Below are positions 22,201 through 29,226 of a stretch of 64,000 nt of DNA, piece after piece. This DNA comes from Casimicrobium huifangae (GTDB lineage Bacteria; Pseudomonadota; Gammaproteobacteria; Burkholderiales; Casimicrobiaceae). The position numbers and the translations under genes were made by a program. Where the stretch lies: positions 3,642,436 to 3,706,435 of the forward strand of contig NZ_CP041352.1 in assembly GCF_009746125.1 (NCBI RefSeq), written 5' to 3'. The notes below the pieces were generated by a model that made no database searches, was not told the origin of the DNA, and was given only the letters and a program-made list of their open reading frames with translations. Each line of letters begins with the position of its first letter. Position 1 is the stretch's first letter.

Positions 22201-23966
22201 GTCAGTACGCTGGTCCCACCCACCGCGATGCTCGCCGGCGCGAACGCCTTGGCAACGGTAGGCGCGTTGGCCGCCACCGTCAGATTGGCTGTCGCAGCCG
22301 TCGCGTTGTTGCCAAAGTTCGTTTGCAGCGCTCCCGCCGCAATGGTGTTCGTGACCGTTCCCGGCGTGCTGCTCGTTACGTTCGCGGTAATCGTGCAGCT
22401 GCCTGGTGCGCCGGCTGGGATCGTCCCGCCCGACGCATAGGTCACAGTGTTCCCACCGGCCACCCCAGATTTGGTACCGGTACAAGTCCCGCCAAACGTA
22501 GCATTTGCCAGCGTCACGCCTGCGGGCAATGTGTCGACAAGGTTGGCAGCAAGTGTCGCCACACCCGCGTTGTTGTTGGTGAGAGTGATTGTCAGGACAC
22601 TGGTACCACCGACACCAATGCTGGTCGGAGCGAACGCCTTGGTTACTGTCGGCGCGTTGGCCGCGATGATGGGGGTGCTTTCAATGCCGCACCCTGCGCC
22701 TGAATTCGCGCCGCCGCCGCTGACACCATCGGTCGTACAGGAAGCAATCGTCCCGGTCGTCGTCTCGGCTGCCTTGTTCACGTCGCCGCCGCCAAACACC
22801 TTGGCACGATTGGTCAACGTGCCGGATGCGCTCAGCGCGACGGACACCGGTAGTGTGAACGTGTTGCTGGCGCCGGCCGCGAGTCCGGTGGCGCGTGTGC
22901 ATGTCGCTGTGTCGTTGGTATTGGTGGTTGTCGAGACGACGCAGGCCCACAGTGCGCCGTTGGCACCACCCGGTGTCAGCGGCGAGACAAACGACATGCC
23001 TGCCGGCAGGATGTCCTTCATCGTCGTGGTAGCCGTAGTTGCGGCGCCACCATTGTTGGTCACAGTGAATGTGTAGGTGCCGGTCGAGCCTGCGGTGAAC
23101 GATGCTCCGCCGTCGTCCTTGACCATCGACAGGTCCACGTTCGGTACACAAAAACCGAATTGATTGAAACCGATGTATTGCTGCGTAGGCGTTGCAATGT
23201 CCGGTCCGGCAATGAACGAAGCCCCTACCTGATTGACCGGATTTGCAAAATTGGCAGTGACATTACAGGTGGCGTCGGCAGTGCCGCAGCCCGTCAGCGA
23301 TGTCGCCGTCACCATGTTGCCAGCGACGGTGTGAATCGCGCCATTCCCGACCAATGTCGGGTTGGCCGCAGTCGCCCCATTCAATCCGGTATAGACGAGC
23401 CGGTCTTCCCATTGCTGCCCGCCCCCGTTGGGATCACCGTCAACGTCACCGGTAATGAAGCGCAACTTGTTCACAGGCTTGCTGAATGCCATCGTGATGT
23501 CGATGGCTTGCCCGGCTGAAACCTGGTCCATATCAATGGACAGCGAGTTATTCATGTTGCCGCGCTGCTGAAGGCTCGGTGAGCCGCCAACCAAATTCGC
23601 AGTGGTACCCGTGACCGTGAACGTAATGTTGACCGCACCGGCGCCTGCCCCTGCCGTGTAAGTGCCGGTGAGATTGCCTGCCGTCCAGCTGCCAGCGGGG
23701 AACGAAAATGTCGTCAACGTCTCGCCGGCGACACACGCGCTGGACTGCGCATGCACTAAAGCGGCACCAACGAAGGGTGTTAACAAGGCGCCGAACAGCG
23801 CCAATCGGAAGAAACGCGCCATTCGTGACCGAATGCCAACCTTTCGCTTCCCGTCGCGTCTCTCGCGTTGCAAGTCAACTGCCGCCGCGCTTGCGTGCCA
23901 GCGATCATTTCGCTGCTCACACTTGGTCGGCAACATCAAATCGATGAAGTTCTTCACGAGATCCAC
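13251..23966 (-). CDS. Giant secreted protein with twelve 216-residue repeats
   Basis: About 3571 residues. A Sec signal (RMARFFRLALFGALLTPFVG, cleavage near VHAQS at residue 73) follows a 48-residue basic N-terminal extension if the GTG at 23966 is used; that start has GAGG seven bases upstream, while ATG 23822 would begin directly at the signal but lacks a ribosome site. Then come a unique N-terminal domain (to ~290), DUF11 units, three ~130-residue APTVTKAFAP-type units (about 436-828), twelve 216-residue units (829-3422) each made of a DUF11 half and a DAVND cadherin-like half, and a unique 150-residue beta-rich tail. There is no C-terminal membrane anchor, unlike the downstream partner. 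First gene of the two-gene operon. Probable adhesin or matrix protein (inference). Confidence 0.85.
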   Translation of the reverse strand: MDLVKNFIDLMLPTKCEQRNDRWHASAAAVDLQRERRDGKRKVGIRSRMARFFRLALFGALLTPFVGAALVHAQSSACVAGETLTTFSFPAGSWTAGNLTGTYTAGAGAGAVNITFTVTGTTANLVGGSPSLQQRGNMNNSLSIDMDQVSAGQAIDITMAFSKPVNKLRFITGDVDGDPNGGGQQWEDRLVYTGLNGATAANPTLVGNGAIHTVAGNMVTATSLTGCGTADATCNVTANFANPVNQVGASFIAGPDIATPTQQYIGFNQFGFCVPNVDLSMVKDDGGASFTAGSTGTYTFTVTNNGGAATTATTTMKDILPAGMSFVSPLTPGGANGALWACVVSTTTNTNDTATCTRATGLAAGASNTFTLPVSVALSASGTLTNRAKVFGGGDVNKAAETTTGTIASCTTDGVSGGGANSGAGCGIESTPIIAANAPTVTKAFAPTSIGVGGTSVLTITLTNNNAGVATLAANLVDTLPAGVTLANATFGGTCTGTKSGVAGGNTVTYASGGTIPAGAPGSCTITANVTSSTPGTVTNTIAAGALQTNFGNNATAATANLTVAANAPTVAKAFAPASIAVGGTSVLTITLTNNNATAATLSAALVDTLPAGVTLANATFGGTCTGTKSGVAGGATVTYASGATIPGGAPGSCTITANVTSSTVGTVTNTIAAGALQTSNGNNAAAATANLTVTANAPSVAKAFAPATIVSGGTSVLTITLSNNNAVAATLSAALVDTLPSGVTLANATFGGTCAGAKSGVAGGTTVTYASGSTIPSGAPGTCTITANVTSSTPGTVTNTIAAGALQTSVGNNAAAATANLTVNSPPALTVTKSATPAVLVVGATGQVYTITINVANGPTTAAINVSDVLPAGVTTNGAITATGGTLSGCPGSGATSLAACTVASGTNGPVVITVPVAVAANAANPTVNTATVTGGGDPNCTGTNCSGTTTNPVIDAVNDASTGQPGQAGTFNVSTNDKFPVGSTFTQTATTCVPAGTMTGAVANFTYPGTTGASCTVTYRVCAPAPNTTICDTAVLTVTAGAAPALTVTKSATPAVLVVGGTGQVYTITISVANGPTTAAINVSDVLPAGVSTNGAITATGGSLSGCPASGATSLAGCTVASGTNGPVVITVPVAVAANAANPTVNTATVTGGGDPTCTNCSGTTTNPVIDAVNDASTGQPGQAGTFNVSTNDKFPVGSTFTQTATTCVPAGTMTGAVANFTYPGTTGASCTVTYRVCAPAPNTTICDTAVLTVTAGAAPALTVTKSATPAVLVVGGTGQVYTITISVANGPTTAAINVSDVLPAGVSTNGAITATGGSLSGCPASGATSLAGCTVASGTNGPVVITVPVAVAANAANPTVNTATVTGGGDPTCTNCSGTTTNPVIDAVNDASTGQPGQAGTFNVSTNDKFPVGSTFTQTATTCVPAGTMTGAVANFTYPGTTGASCTVTYRVCAPAPNTTICDTAVLTVTAGAAPALTVTKSATPAVLVVGGTGQVYTITISVANGPTTAAINVSDVLPAGVSTNGAITATGGSLSGCPASGATSLAGCTVASGTNGPVVITVPVAVAANAANPTVNTATVTGGGDPTCTNCSGTTTNPVIDAVNDASTGQPGQAGTFNVSTNDKFPVGSTFTQTATTCVPAGTMTGAVANFTYPGTTGASCTVTYRVCAPAPNTTICDTAVLTVTAGAAPALTVTKSATPAVLVVGGTGQVYTITISVANGPTTAAINVSDVLPAGVSTNGAITATGGSLSGCPASGATSLAGCTVASGTNGPVVITVPVAVAANAANPTVNTATVTGGGDPTCTNCSGTTTNPVIDAVNDASTGQPGQAGTFNVSTNDKFPVGSTFTQTATTCVPAGTMTGAVANFTYPGTTGASCTVTYSVCAPAPNTTICDTAVLTVTAGAAPALTVTKSATPAVLVVGGTGQVYTITISVANGPTTAAINVSDVLPAGVSTNGAITATGGSLSGCPASGATSLAGCTVASGTNGPVVITVPVAVAANAANPTVNTATVTGGGDPTCTNCSGTTTNPVIDAVNDASTGQPGQAGTFNVSTNDKFPVGSTFTQTATTCVPAGTMTGAVANFTYPGTTGASCTVTYRVCAPAPNTTICDTAVLTVTAGAAPALTVTKSATPAVLVVGGTGQVYTITISVANGPTTAAINVSDVLPAGVSTNGAITATGGSLSGCPASGATSLAGCTVASGTNGPVVITVPVAVAANAANPTVNTATVTGGGDPTCTNCSGTTTNPVIDAVNDASTGQPGQAGTFNVSTNDKFPVGSTFTQTATTCVPAGTMTGAVANFTYPGTTGASCTVTYSVCAPAPNTTICDTAVLTVTAGAAPALTVTKSATPAVLVVGGTGQVYTITISVANGPTTAAINVSDVLPAGVSTNGAITATGGSLSGCPASGATSLAGCTVASGTNGPVVITVPVAVAANAANPTVNTATVTGGGDPTCTNCSGTTTNPVIDAVNDASTGQPGQAGTFNVSTNDKFPVGSTFTQTATTCVPAGTMTGAVANFTYPGTTGASCTVTYSVCAPAPNTTICDTAVLTVTAGAAPALTVTKSATPAVLVVGGTGQVYTITISVANGPTTAAINVSDVLPAGVSTNGAITATGGSLSGCPASGATSLAGCTVASGTNGPVVITVPVAVAANAANPTVNTATVTGGGDPTCTNCSGTTTNPVIDAVNDASTGQPGQAGTFNVSTNDKFPVGSTFTQTATTCVPAGTMTGAVANFTYPGTTGASCTVTYRVCAPAPNTTICDTAVLTVTAGAAPALTVTKSATPAVLVVGGTGQVYTITISVANGPTTAAINVSDVLPAGVSTNGAITATGGSLSGCPASGATSLAGCTVASGTNGPVVITVPVAVAANAANPTVNTATVTGGGDPTCTNCSGTTTNPVIDAVNDASTGQPGQAGTFNVSTNDKFPVGSTFTQTATTCVPAGTMTGAVANFTYPGTTGASCTVTYRVCAPAPNTTICDTAVLTVTAGAAPALTVTKSATPAVLVVGGTGQVYTITISVANGPTTAAINVSDVLPAGVSTNGAITATGGSLSGCPASGATSLAGCTVASGTNGPVVITVPVAVAANAANPTVNTATVTGGGDPTCTNCSGTTTNPVIDAVNDASTGQPGQAGTFNVSTNDKFPVGSTFTQTATTCVPAGTMTGAVANFTYPGTTGASCTVTYSVCAPAPNTTICDTAVLTVTAGAAPALTVTKSATPAVLVVGGTGQVYTITISVANGPTTAAINVSDVLPAGVSTNGAITATGGSLSGCPASGATSLAGCTVASGTNGPVVITVPVAVAANAANPTVNTATVTGGGDPTCTNCSGTTTNPVIDAVNDASTGQPGQAGTFNVSTNDKFPVGSTFTQTATTCVPAGTMTGAVANFTYPGTTGASCTVTYSVCAPAPNTTICDTAVLTVTAGAAPDLTPTFTFGSTSYTVGQTREVIININEINGVTTAGPVTFFVPQPQGVAFDDYVFNPTQTNATTLSGSPAVDNVNWTAFDNGVGLVFTLKDATPGVPLTVPANGRRRIVIQTTARDPGGKGAITVNIQANSGGELRTNNNVVVLLTSVQR
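13702..21483. repeat. Array of twelve 648-bp coding repeats
   Basis: Eleven 648-bp units at 13702 + 648n are almost identical; the twelfth (20830-21483, nearest the N-terminus of the protein) is diverged and six bases longer. Units differ at a handful of positions only: the codon giving TYRV or TYSV, GGATCTCC or GGATCCCC, GGACC or GGGCC, and GGTGTGG or GGGGTCG. The repeats stay in frame, since 648 is divisible by three. Confidence 0.95.
21484..22660. repeat. Three ~390-bp coding repeats
   Basis: Three diverged units of about 130 residues, each opening with APTVTKAFAP or a close variant followed by SVLTITLTN-like and VDTLPAGVTLANATFGGTC segments. They look older than the neighbouring 648-bp units because synonymous differences are frequent. 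Confidence 0.8.
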
Positions 23967-24230
23967 CCTGTATCCTCGACTCTAAGTCTCTGGTGACGAC
24001 TAACCCCAAGCCTTGTCCACGGCCTGTTGGTTGTTATCGGAGTGTACCTGCTTTACGTTGCGAAGCACACCCCTAGCAAAAATAAATACTCAACAAAATC
24101 AGTTAGTTATGACGACATCATAAAATAATGATTGCGTCACAACGTGACTATCCTGGTCACAAATATGACATTGGCAACTTTTTCGCATTATCCTTACGTA
24201 CATTGGGTTCAACGGCTATTTCAATAAAAG
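23967..24230. promoter_or_regulatory. AT-rich divergent control region with operator-like palindromes
   Basis: The stretch upstream of the giant operon is much richer in A and T than its surroundings. It holds a perfect palindrome TTATGA-N5-TCATAA at 24107-24123, then GTCAC-N3-GTGAC at 24136-24148, and GTGAC-N7-GTCAC at 24144-24160 sharing the middle arm. These look like regulator sites for the minus-strand operon or the plus-strand nudC. I cannot fix a -10/-35 pair with confidence. Confidence 0.5.
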
Positions 24231-24301
24231 TCGACTTTTTGCTGAATACACAACATAGGCCAATGCAAATGGACGTTTCAACGAAAAGCTGTGAATTGAC
24301 C
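24231..24301 (+). repeat. Dispersed ~68-bp intergenic repeat, copy C
   Basis: AAAAGTCGACTTTT palindrome at its left end, AGGCCAATGCAAATGG in place of the hairpin, and GTTTCAACGAAAAGCTG then TTGACC at the right. It is a diverged member of the family described at 3118. The remaining 24302-24514 shows an open frame upstream of nudC but no recognisable signal. Confidence 0.5.
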
Positions 24302-24514
24302 TGCCATCGCTAAAAAGTGACGAAGCCAGTCACATTGACCTTTTGCTGCGGGGACCGCGCCTTCCAATATTCTGAACTTGGGCTCGACGCACAGCTTTCG
24401 TCTCTTCCCGGTCAGTTGGCTTTGCAGCCTTCTGGCAGGCAATCAGTCCTTGACTTGCCGAAGAGCGACTTCCCGGCGAGTCACCGCCACAGCCAACGCC
24501 AGTCTGCCAACTCC

Positions 24515-25351
24515 ATGCTGATCACCCCTGCTGATTTCACACTGACCAGCGCAACGACATACGCATCCACACTTGGCCCGCCCGGTCAGGAGGGCGTCCT
24601 GGCTTTCGTCTTCCGCGGCGGTGACCTGCTGGTCAACCAGGCGGCTGACGCGCCCGTGTCGTCCGACGTCATCGGCGCCGACTCCGAAGGCCTGATCGTC
24701 GGCCACTGGCAGGGACGTCTTGTGGTGGCCTACGCCGTCGAACGCGACCACCCCGCGCCTCCAGGCACCGCATGGGCGGGCCTGCGCAGTTTGTTCGGCA
24801 GCATGCCGGACGCTCTGGTTGCACTGGCCGGCCGCGCTACCCAACTGCTGGAATGGGACCGCACGCACCGCTTCTGCGGCGCCTGCGCCACACCGACGAT
24901 TCGCGATGCCTCCGAGCGCGCGCGGCGCTGCCCGTCCTGTCACCATACGGCGTATCCGCGTATTTCGCCCGCCATGATGTGCCTGATTACCCGCGGCCGC
25001 GAAATCCTGCTGGCCCGCAACGTCAATTTTCCGGCCGGGCGCTACAGCGCTCTGGCCGGCTTTCTGGAGGCAGGAGAAAGCATTGAGGATGCGATTCATC
25101 GCGAAGTTGAGGAAGAAGTCGGACTCAAAGTCACCAACCTCCGCTATTTCGCCTCGCAATCGTGGCCGTTCCCGCATTCCCTGATGATCGCGTTTACGGC
25201 CGAATTTGCGGGCGGGGAGCTGCGGCCCAACGGCCACGAAATCGCCGAGGCAGACTGGTTCCGGCACGACGCCCTGCCGCAGCTACCACCCCGTATTTCG
25301 ATCGCCCGCGCATTGATCGACGACACCGTCCGCAAAATGGCCGAATGTTGA
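24515..25351 (+). CDS. nudC: NADH/NAD+ diphosphatase (Nudix), NudC
   Basis: Hydrolyses NAD(H) to NMN(H) and AMP and can remove NAD caps from RNA. Seen are a four-cysteine zinc ribbon (FCGAC and CPSC, about residues 123-150), the Nudix box GFLEAGESIEDAIHREVEEE with EVGL, and the NudC signature SQSWPFPHS, where Ser replaces the usual Pro of SQPWPFPxS. From ATG 24515 the protein has 278 residues, the family's usual size; the frame is open back to a GTG at 24317, but that extension resembles nothing. Single gene reading away from the giant operon. Confidence 0.9.
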   Translation: MLITPADFTLTSATTYASTLGPPGQEGVLAFVFRGGDLLVNQAADAPVSSDVIGADSEGLIVGHWQGRLVVAYAVERDHPAPPGTAWAGLRSLFGSMPDALVALAGRATQLLEWDRTHRFCGACATPTIRDASERARRCPSCHHTAYPRISPAMMCLITRGREILLARNVNFPAGRYSALAGFLEAGESIEDAIHREVEEEVGLKVTNLRYFASQSWPFPHSLMIAFTAEFAGGELRPNGHEIAEADWFRHDALPQLPPRISIARALIDDTVRKMAEC

Positions 25352-25532
25352 TGAATCTGCTGATCTGGCACCGAAGTACCCGATGAAGGCGACCTTGGTG
25401 AACCAATTCGGCGCAGCACGCTCCTAACCCAGTCCCGGCAGACAAACACCACGCGCGCCGCGCGCCAAGGCACAATCGCTGCTTTGGATGACCGTAATAA
25501 AATTCAAAGTTCACTCTGGGGAAAACCGTTTC

Positions 25533-26657
25533 ATGTTCCTGCACCGTATTCGCGACCTGCACCGTAGCCGACATCACGCCGTTGCGATCGGGGTCGCGCT
25601 TGCCTTGCATTGCCTGGTGCCTGTCGCAAACGCGCAGCCAGCCGCCAATCCGGAGTTGCAGGAAATCAACCGTGTGCTCAAAGCCGGGCAGGCGCAGCAG
25701 GCGCTCGACCGCGTCAACACCTACCTCACCGGGCGCCCCAAAGATGCGGTTGGCCGGTTTATCCGCGGCCTCGCGCAGGCGGAGCTTGGCAAGACCAACG
25801 ATGCCATCATGACCTTCCAGTCGTTGACGGAGGACTACCCGGAACTACCGGAGCCGTACAACAATCTGGCGGTACTCTATAGCTCCAAGGGCCAGTTCGA
25901 GAAGGCACGCGTTGCGCTCGAACTCGCCATTCAGACTCACCCCAGCTACTCGACAGCCCATGAGAACCTAGGCGACATTTACGCCAAGCTGGCCAGCCAG
26001 GCCTATGACCGGGCGTTGCAACTGGACAAGGGAAACGGCACCGTCGCAACCAAGCTCAATCTGGTGCGCGATTTATTCTCGACCAATCCAAAGGCAAACA
26101 CTGCACCACGCGCGGTTGCCACCGTTGCCGCGCTGCCGTCAACGACACCGCCGCCAGCAGTCATTGCCAACGGCGTGGCTGCTGCGGCCAAATCGCCGCC
26201 CGCCGCCGTAGCGGCAGCGCCAGTGCCACCGCCGGCTGCGCCGACCCCTGCACCGGTCGCTGCAGCTACCAAGGTTGCGCCGGCACCAGCAGCGCCTGCT
26301 GCTGCGGCAGCCCCAGACAACAATGCCGAAATTCTGGCTGTGGTGAACAAGTGGGCCAAAGACTGGGCGTCACGCAATCCGGACGGCTACCTCGCCGCCT
26401 ACTCCCCGAGTTTCAAACCGGAGGACGGCAGCACGCGTGCGGCCTGGAGTGCCGCCCGACGCGAACGCATCACCACACCGCGCAAGATCAAGGTTGAGCT
26501 GCTTGGCACCACCGTCGAGGCAGTTTCTGCCAACGAGGCGCGGGTGACGTTCCGTCAAGCCTATTCGTCCGACACCTTGCAGACCCGCTCGCGCAAGACG
26601 CTGACGCTCGCCAGGGAGGGCTCACGCTGGCTCATCACGCGAGAGCGCGTGGGTTGA
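25533..26657 (+). CDS. Periplasmic TPR protein with Cds6/SnoaL-like C-terminal domain
   Basis: 374 residues from ATG 25533 (CTGGGGAAAA eight to twelve bases upstream; the earlier ATG 25488 lacks this). A signal peptide ends near ANAQPA. Residues about 38-170 form TPR-like helices (NNLAVLYSSKGQFEKARVAL, AHENLGDIYAKLA). A long Ala/Pro linker (about 185-270) leads to a ~105-residue domain (VNKWAKDWASRNPDGYLAAY ...) of the NTF2/Cds6 type, which also ends the neighbouring L,D-transpeptidase. Probably works with that enzyme in the envelope (inference from shared domain and adjacency). Confidence 0.8.
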   Translation: MFLHRIRDLHRSRHHAVAIGVALALHCLVPVANAQPAANPELQEINRVLKAGQAQQALDRVNTYLTGRPKDAVGRFIRGLAQAELGKTNDAIMTFQSLTEDYPELPEPYNNLAVLYSSKGQFEKARVALELAIQTHPSYSTAHENLGDIYAKLASQAYDRALQLDKGNGTVATKLNLVRDLFSTNPKANTAPRAVATVAALPSTTPPPAVIANGVAAAAKSPPAAVAAAPVPPPAAPTPAPVAAATKVAPAPAAPAAAAAPDNNAEILAVVNKWAKDWASRNPDGYLAAYSPSFKPEDGSTRAAWSAARRERITTPRKIKVELLGTTVEAVSANEARVTFRQAYSSDTLQTRSRKTLTLAREGSRWLITRERVG

Positions 26658-26790
26658 CCATCCGGTGCAGATGCGTTTCCCATCTTCCATCCGGCGCCCA
26701 CGCGGCCTCAGTGCGCTTCCCTCAGCGAGCCGCTCGTTGCAGTTGCGCCCGATCCGCCGCCGGGCCGCTGGCGCTTCGAAGTGGCCCTTG

Positions 26791-27972
26791 ATGTTGCGGT
26801 CGACGTTGAAGACCACCTTGGTCGGTGCGTTGTTGCTGGTGCCGCCAGGGGTGATGGGCGGCGCCGGATTGGGCTATAGCGATGCCGAAACGCTGTTGCT
26901 GAAGGCATTGCGCGAAATTCGTTTCGCCCAGCTCGATCATGCGCGGCAGACGATTGCGCAATTGCTGGATCGCTACCCGAATTTCCGCCTTGCACATCTG
27001 GTGCAGGGCGATCTCTGGCTCGCCAAGGCACGGCCACTGCAAAGCGTCGGCAATACGCAGCAGCCGGTAGATCAGCTGCAAGGGCTGCGCGCTGAAGCGG
27101 CAGCTCGTGTGCGGCGTGAGGTGGATTCGGTACGTGCCGATCAGGTGCCCACCAATTTCTGGCGGCTGCCGCCGACACAGCAGTTCGCGCTCGCCGTCGA
27201 TGTCGAGAAGTCACGCCTCTACGTGCTGGAGAACCAGGCCGGGCGTCTGGTTCGTGTCGCCGATTTCTATGCCACGGTCGGCAAGGCGGGTGGTGGCAAG
27301 GCGCGTGAAGGCGATCAGCGCACTCCCTTGGGAGCGTACATCCTGCAGGGTTCAATCGCCCGCGAGAAACTGACCGACTTCTATGGTGCCGGCGCTTTTC
27401 CGCTGGACTACCCGAACGTATGGGACAAGCGCCAGGGGCGCAACGGCTACGGCATCTGGTTGCACGGTGTTCCGGCCGATACCTACGCCCGTGCACCGCG
27501 CGCCAGCGACGGTTGCGTGGTGGTATCCAACCCCGACCTCAAGCTCATTGAGCGCTTTGTCACGCCGGGCCGTACGCCGTTCGTGATCGCCACCTCGATT
27601 GACTGGGTTGATCCAGATACCGCGGGCAAAAATGCGCAGGGGCTGCTCACCGCCGTCGAACGCTGGCGCAGCGACTGGCAGGCCCTCGACACGCCCCGCT
27701 ACCTGCAGCATTACGCCAGCAACTTCACCAGCGATACGCAACGTCTGGCGGAATGGCGCGAGCAGAAAGCAGCCGTCAATGCCGCCAAGACTTGGGCAAA
27801 GATCGAACTGGCCAATCTTTCCGCCGTGCAATATCCGGGCGAGAAGGACCTTGCCATCGTCACCTTTGACCAGAACTACCAGAGCAGCAATCTGAGCGGG
27901 CAGACTCGCAAGCGCCAGCTCTGGCAGCGCATTGACGGTCGCTGGCAGATCATTTACGAGGGCTCGGCCTGA
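26791..27972 (+). CDS. L,D-transpeptidase (YkuD) with Cds6-like C-terminal domain
   Basis: Cross-links peptidoglycan or attaches proteins to it through an active-site cysteine. The YkuD catalytic segment is seen as GIWLHGVPADTYAR with ASDGCVVVSN (catalytic Cys and upstream His). An N-terminal hydrophobic stretch (LVGALLLVPPGVMGG) marks export, and the last ~110 residues (VERWRSDWQALDTPRYLQHY ...) repeat the NTF2-like domain of the gene before. The start is uncertain: ATG 26791 begins at the signal; GTG 26665 or ATG 26671 would add an Arg-rich stretch without similarity. Confidence 0.85.
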   Translation: MLRSTLKTTLVGALLLVPPGVMGGAGLGYSDAETLLLKALREIRFAQLDHARQTIAQLLDRYPNFRLAHLVQGDLWLAKARPLQSVGNTQQPVDQLQGLRAEAAARVRREVDSVRADQVPTNFWRLPPTQQFALAVDVEKSRLYVLENQAGRLVRVADFYATVGKAGGGKAREGDQRTPLGAYILQGSIAREKLTDFYGAGAFPLDYPNVWDKRQGRNGYGIWLHGVPADTYARAPRASDGCVVVSNPDLKLIERFVTPGRTPFVIATSIDWVDPDTAGKNAQGLLTAVERWRSDWQALDTPRYLQHYASNFTSDTQRLAEWREQKAAVNAAKTWAKIELANLSAVQYPGEKDLAIVTFDQNYQSSNLSGQTRKRQLWQRIDGRWQIIYEGSA

Positions 27973-28018
27973 GCCCGCGACGCCCCATCCCTTCAGTCAC
28001 TTCACTTACTGAGTCATC

Positions 28019-28609
28019 ATGAAAAAACTGCTTCAACTGGCGGCCGCAGGCTTCGCCGCACTCACCCTGCTTTCACCAGCTGCGCATGCGCAGGACAAAC
28101 CGCGCGTCGAAATGAAAACAAGCCAGGGCAGCATGGTCATTGAGCTGGACCCGGCGGCGGCCCCCAAAACGGTTGCCAACTTCCTCGAGTACGTGAAGTC
28201 GCACCAGTACGACGGCCTGATCTTTCACCGCGTCATCAAGGGCTTCATGATTCAGGGCGGTGGTCACGCTGCCGACATGAGCGAGAAAGCCACCCGCGCC
28301 CCAATCCAGAACGAAGCGGAAATGGCACTCAAGGCCGGCTTGAAGAACGACCGTGGCACCATCGCCATGGCACGCAAGGGCGACCCGCATTCCGCCACCG
28401 CGCAGTTCTTCATCAATCACGGCAATAACGACATGCTCAACTTCCCGAGCCGTGATGGCTGGGGCTATGTCGCCTTCGGTCGCGTCGTGAGCGGCCTGGA
28501 CGTACTCGACAAGATCGCGGAGTTGCCGACGTCGCCGAAGGGCATGCATCAAAACGTGCCGCAAACCACGGTCACTATCGAAAAAGTTACCCTGCTAGGA
28601 AAGAAATAG
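28019..28609 (+). CDS. ppiA: Periplasmic cyclophilin-type peptidyl-prolyl isomerase
   Basis: Catalyses cis-trans isomerisation of X-Pro bonds in periplasmic proteins. 196 residues with a clear signal peptide ending AAHAQD, then the cyclophilin core: IFHRVIKGFMIQGGGH (catalytic Arg in FHRV), TAQFFINHGNNDMLNF and WGYVAFGRVVSGLDVLDKI. It is followed after seven bases by a cytoplasmic paralogue, so the two are likely one transcript. Confidence 0.92.
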   Translation: MKKLLQLAAAGFAALTLLSPAAHAQDKPRVEMKTSQGSMVIELDPAAAPKTVANFLEYVKSHQYDGLIFHRVIKGFMIQGGGHAADMSEKATRAPIQNEAEMALKAGLKNDRGTIAMARKGDPHSATAQFFINHGNNDMLNFPSRDGWGYVAFGRVVSGLDVLDKIAELPTSPKGMHQNVPQTTVTIEKVTLLGKK

Positions 28610-28616
28610 GCTCCTC

Positions 28617-29126
28617 ATGGCACAGGTCAAATTCACCACCAATCACGGCGAATTCACCCTCGACATCGACGAGGCGAACGCCCCCAACACAGCAGCCAAC
28701 TTCCTGCAGTACGTCCGCGACGGCCACTACGACAACACCATCTTTCACCGCGTGATCGACGGCTTCATGATCCAGGGCGGCGGCTTCGAACCGGGCATGA
28801 AGCAGAAGGCCGGTCGCGCGCCGATCGAGCATGAAGGTCAGGTCACCAGCATGGCAGGTCTGAAGAACAGCAAATACACGGTTGCCATGGCGCGCACCAA
28901 CGATCCGCATTCTGGCTCGTCGCAGTTCTTCATCAACGTCGCCGACAATGCATTCCTTGATTTCAAGGCGCCGTCCGGCAATTCCTGGGGCTACACGGTG
29001 TTCGGCAAGGTTGCGTCGGGCACAGATGTCGTGGACAAGATCAAGGATGTTCGGACCGGTAATGCCGGCTTCCATCAGAACGTGCCGGTTGATGACGTTC
29101 TGGTGAGTAAGGCCACCATCGTCTGA
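28617..29126 (+). CDS. ppiB: Cytoplasmic cyclophilin-type peptidyl-prolyl isomerase
   Basis: 169-residue prolyl isomerase without a signal peptide. Core motifs: IFHRVIDGFMIQGGGF, SSQFFINVADNAFLDF and WGYTVFGKVASGTDVVDKI. Closely related to the upstream periplasmic copy, so the pair probably arose by duplication plus gain or loss of an export signal. lpxH follows 100 bases on, a common proteobacterial order. Confidence 0.92.
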   Translation: MAQVKFTTNHGEFTLDIDEANAPNTAANFLQYVRDGHYDNTIFHRVIDGFMIQGGGFEPGMKQKAGRAPIEHEGQVTSMAGLKNSKYTVAMARTNDPHSGSSQFFINVADNAFLDFKAPSGNSWGYTVFGKVASGTDVVDKIKDVRTGNAGFHQNVPVDDVLVSKATIV

Positions 29127-29226
29127 TCGGCCGACAGTCCGGTGCACTTCGCGCGCACTGAATCGTCCCTCACCCGCGCGCAGTCGGTAACGATTGCCGC
29201 TTACCCTCGGGGAGAATAGGCGATTC

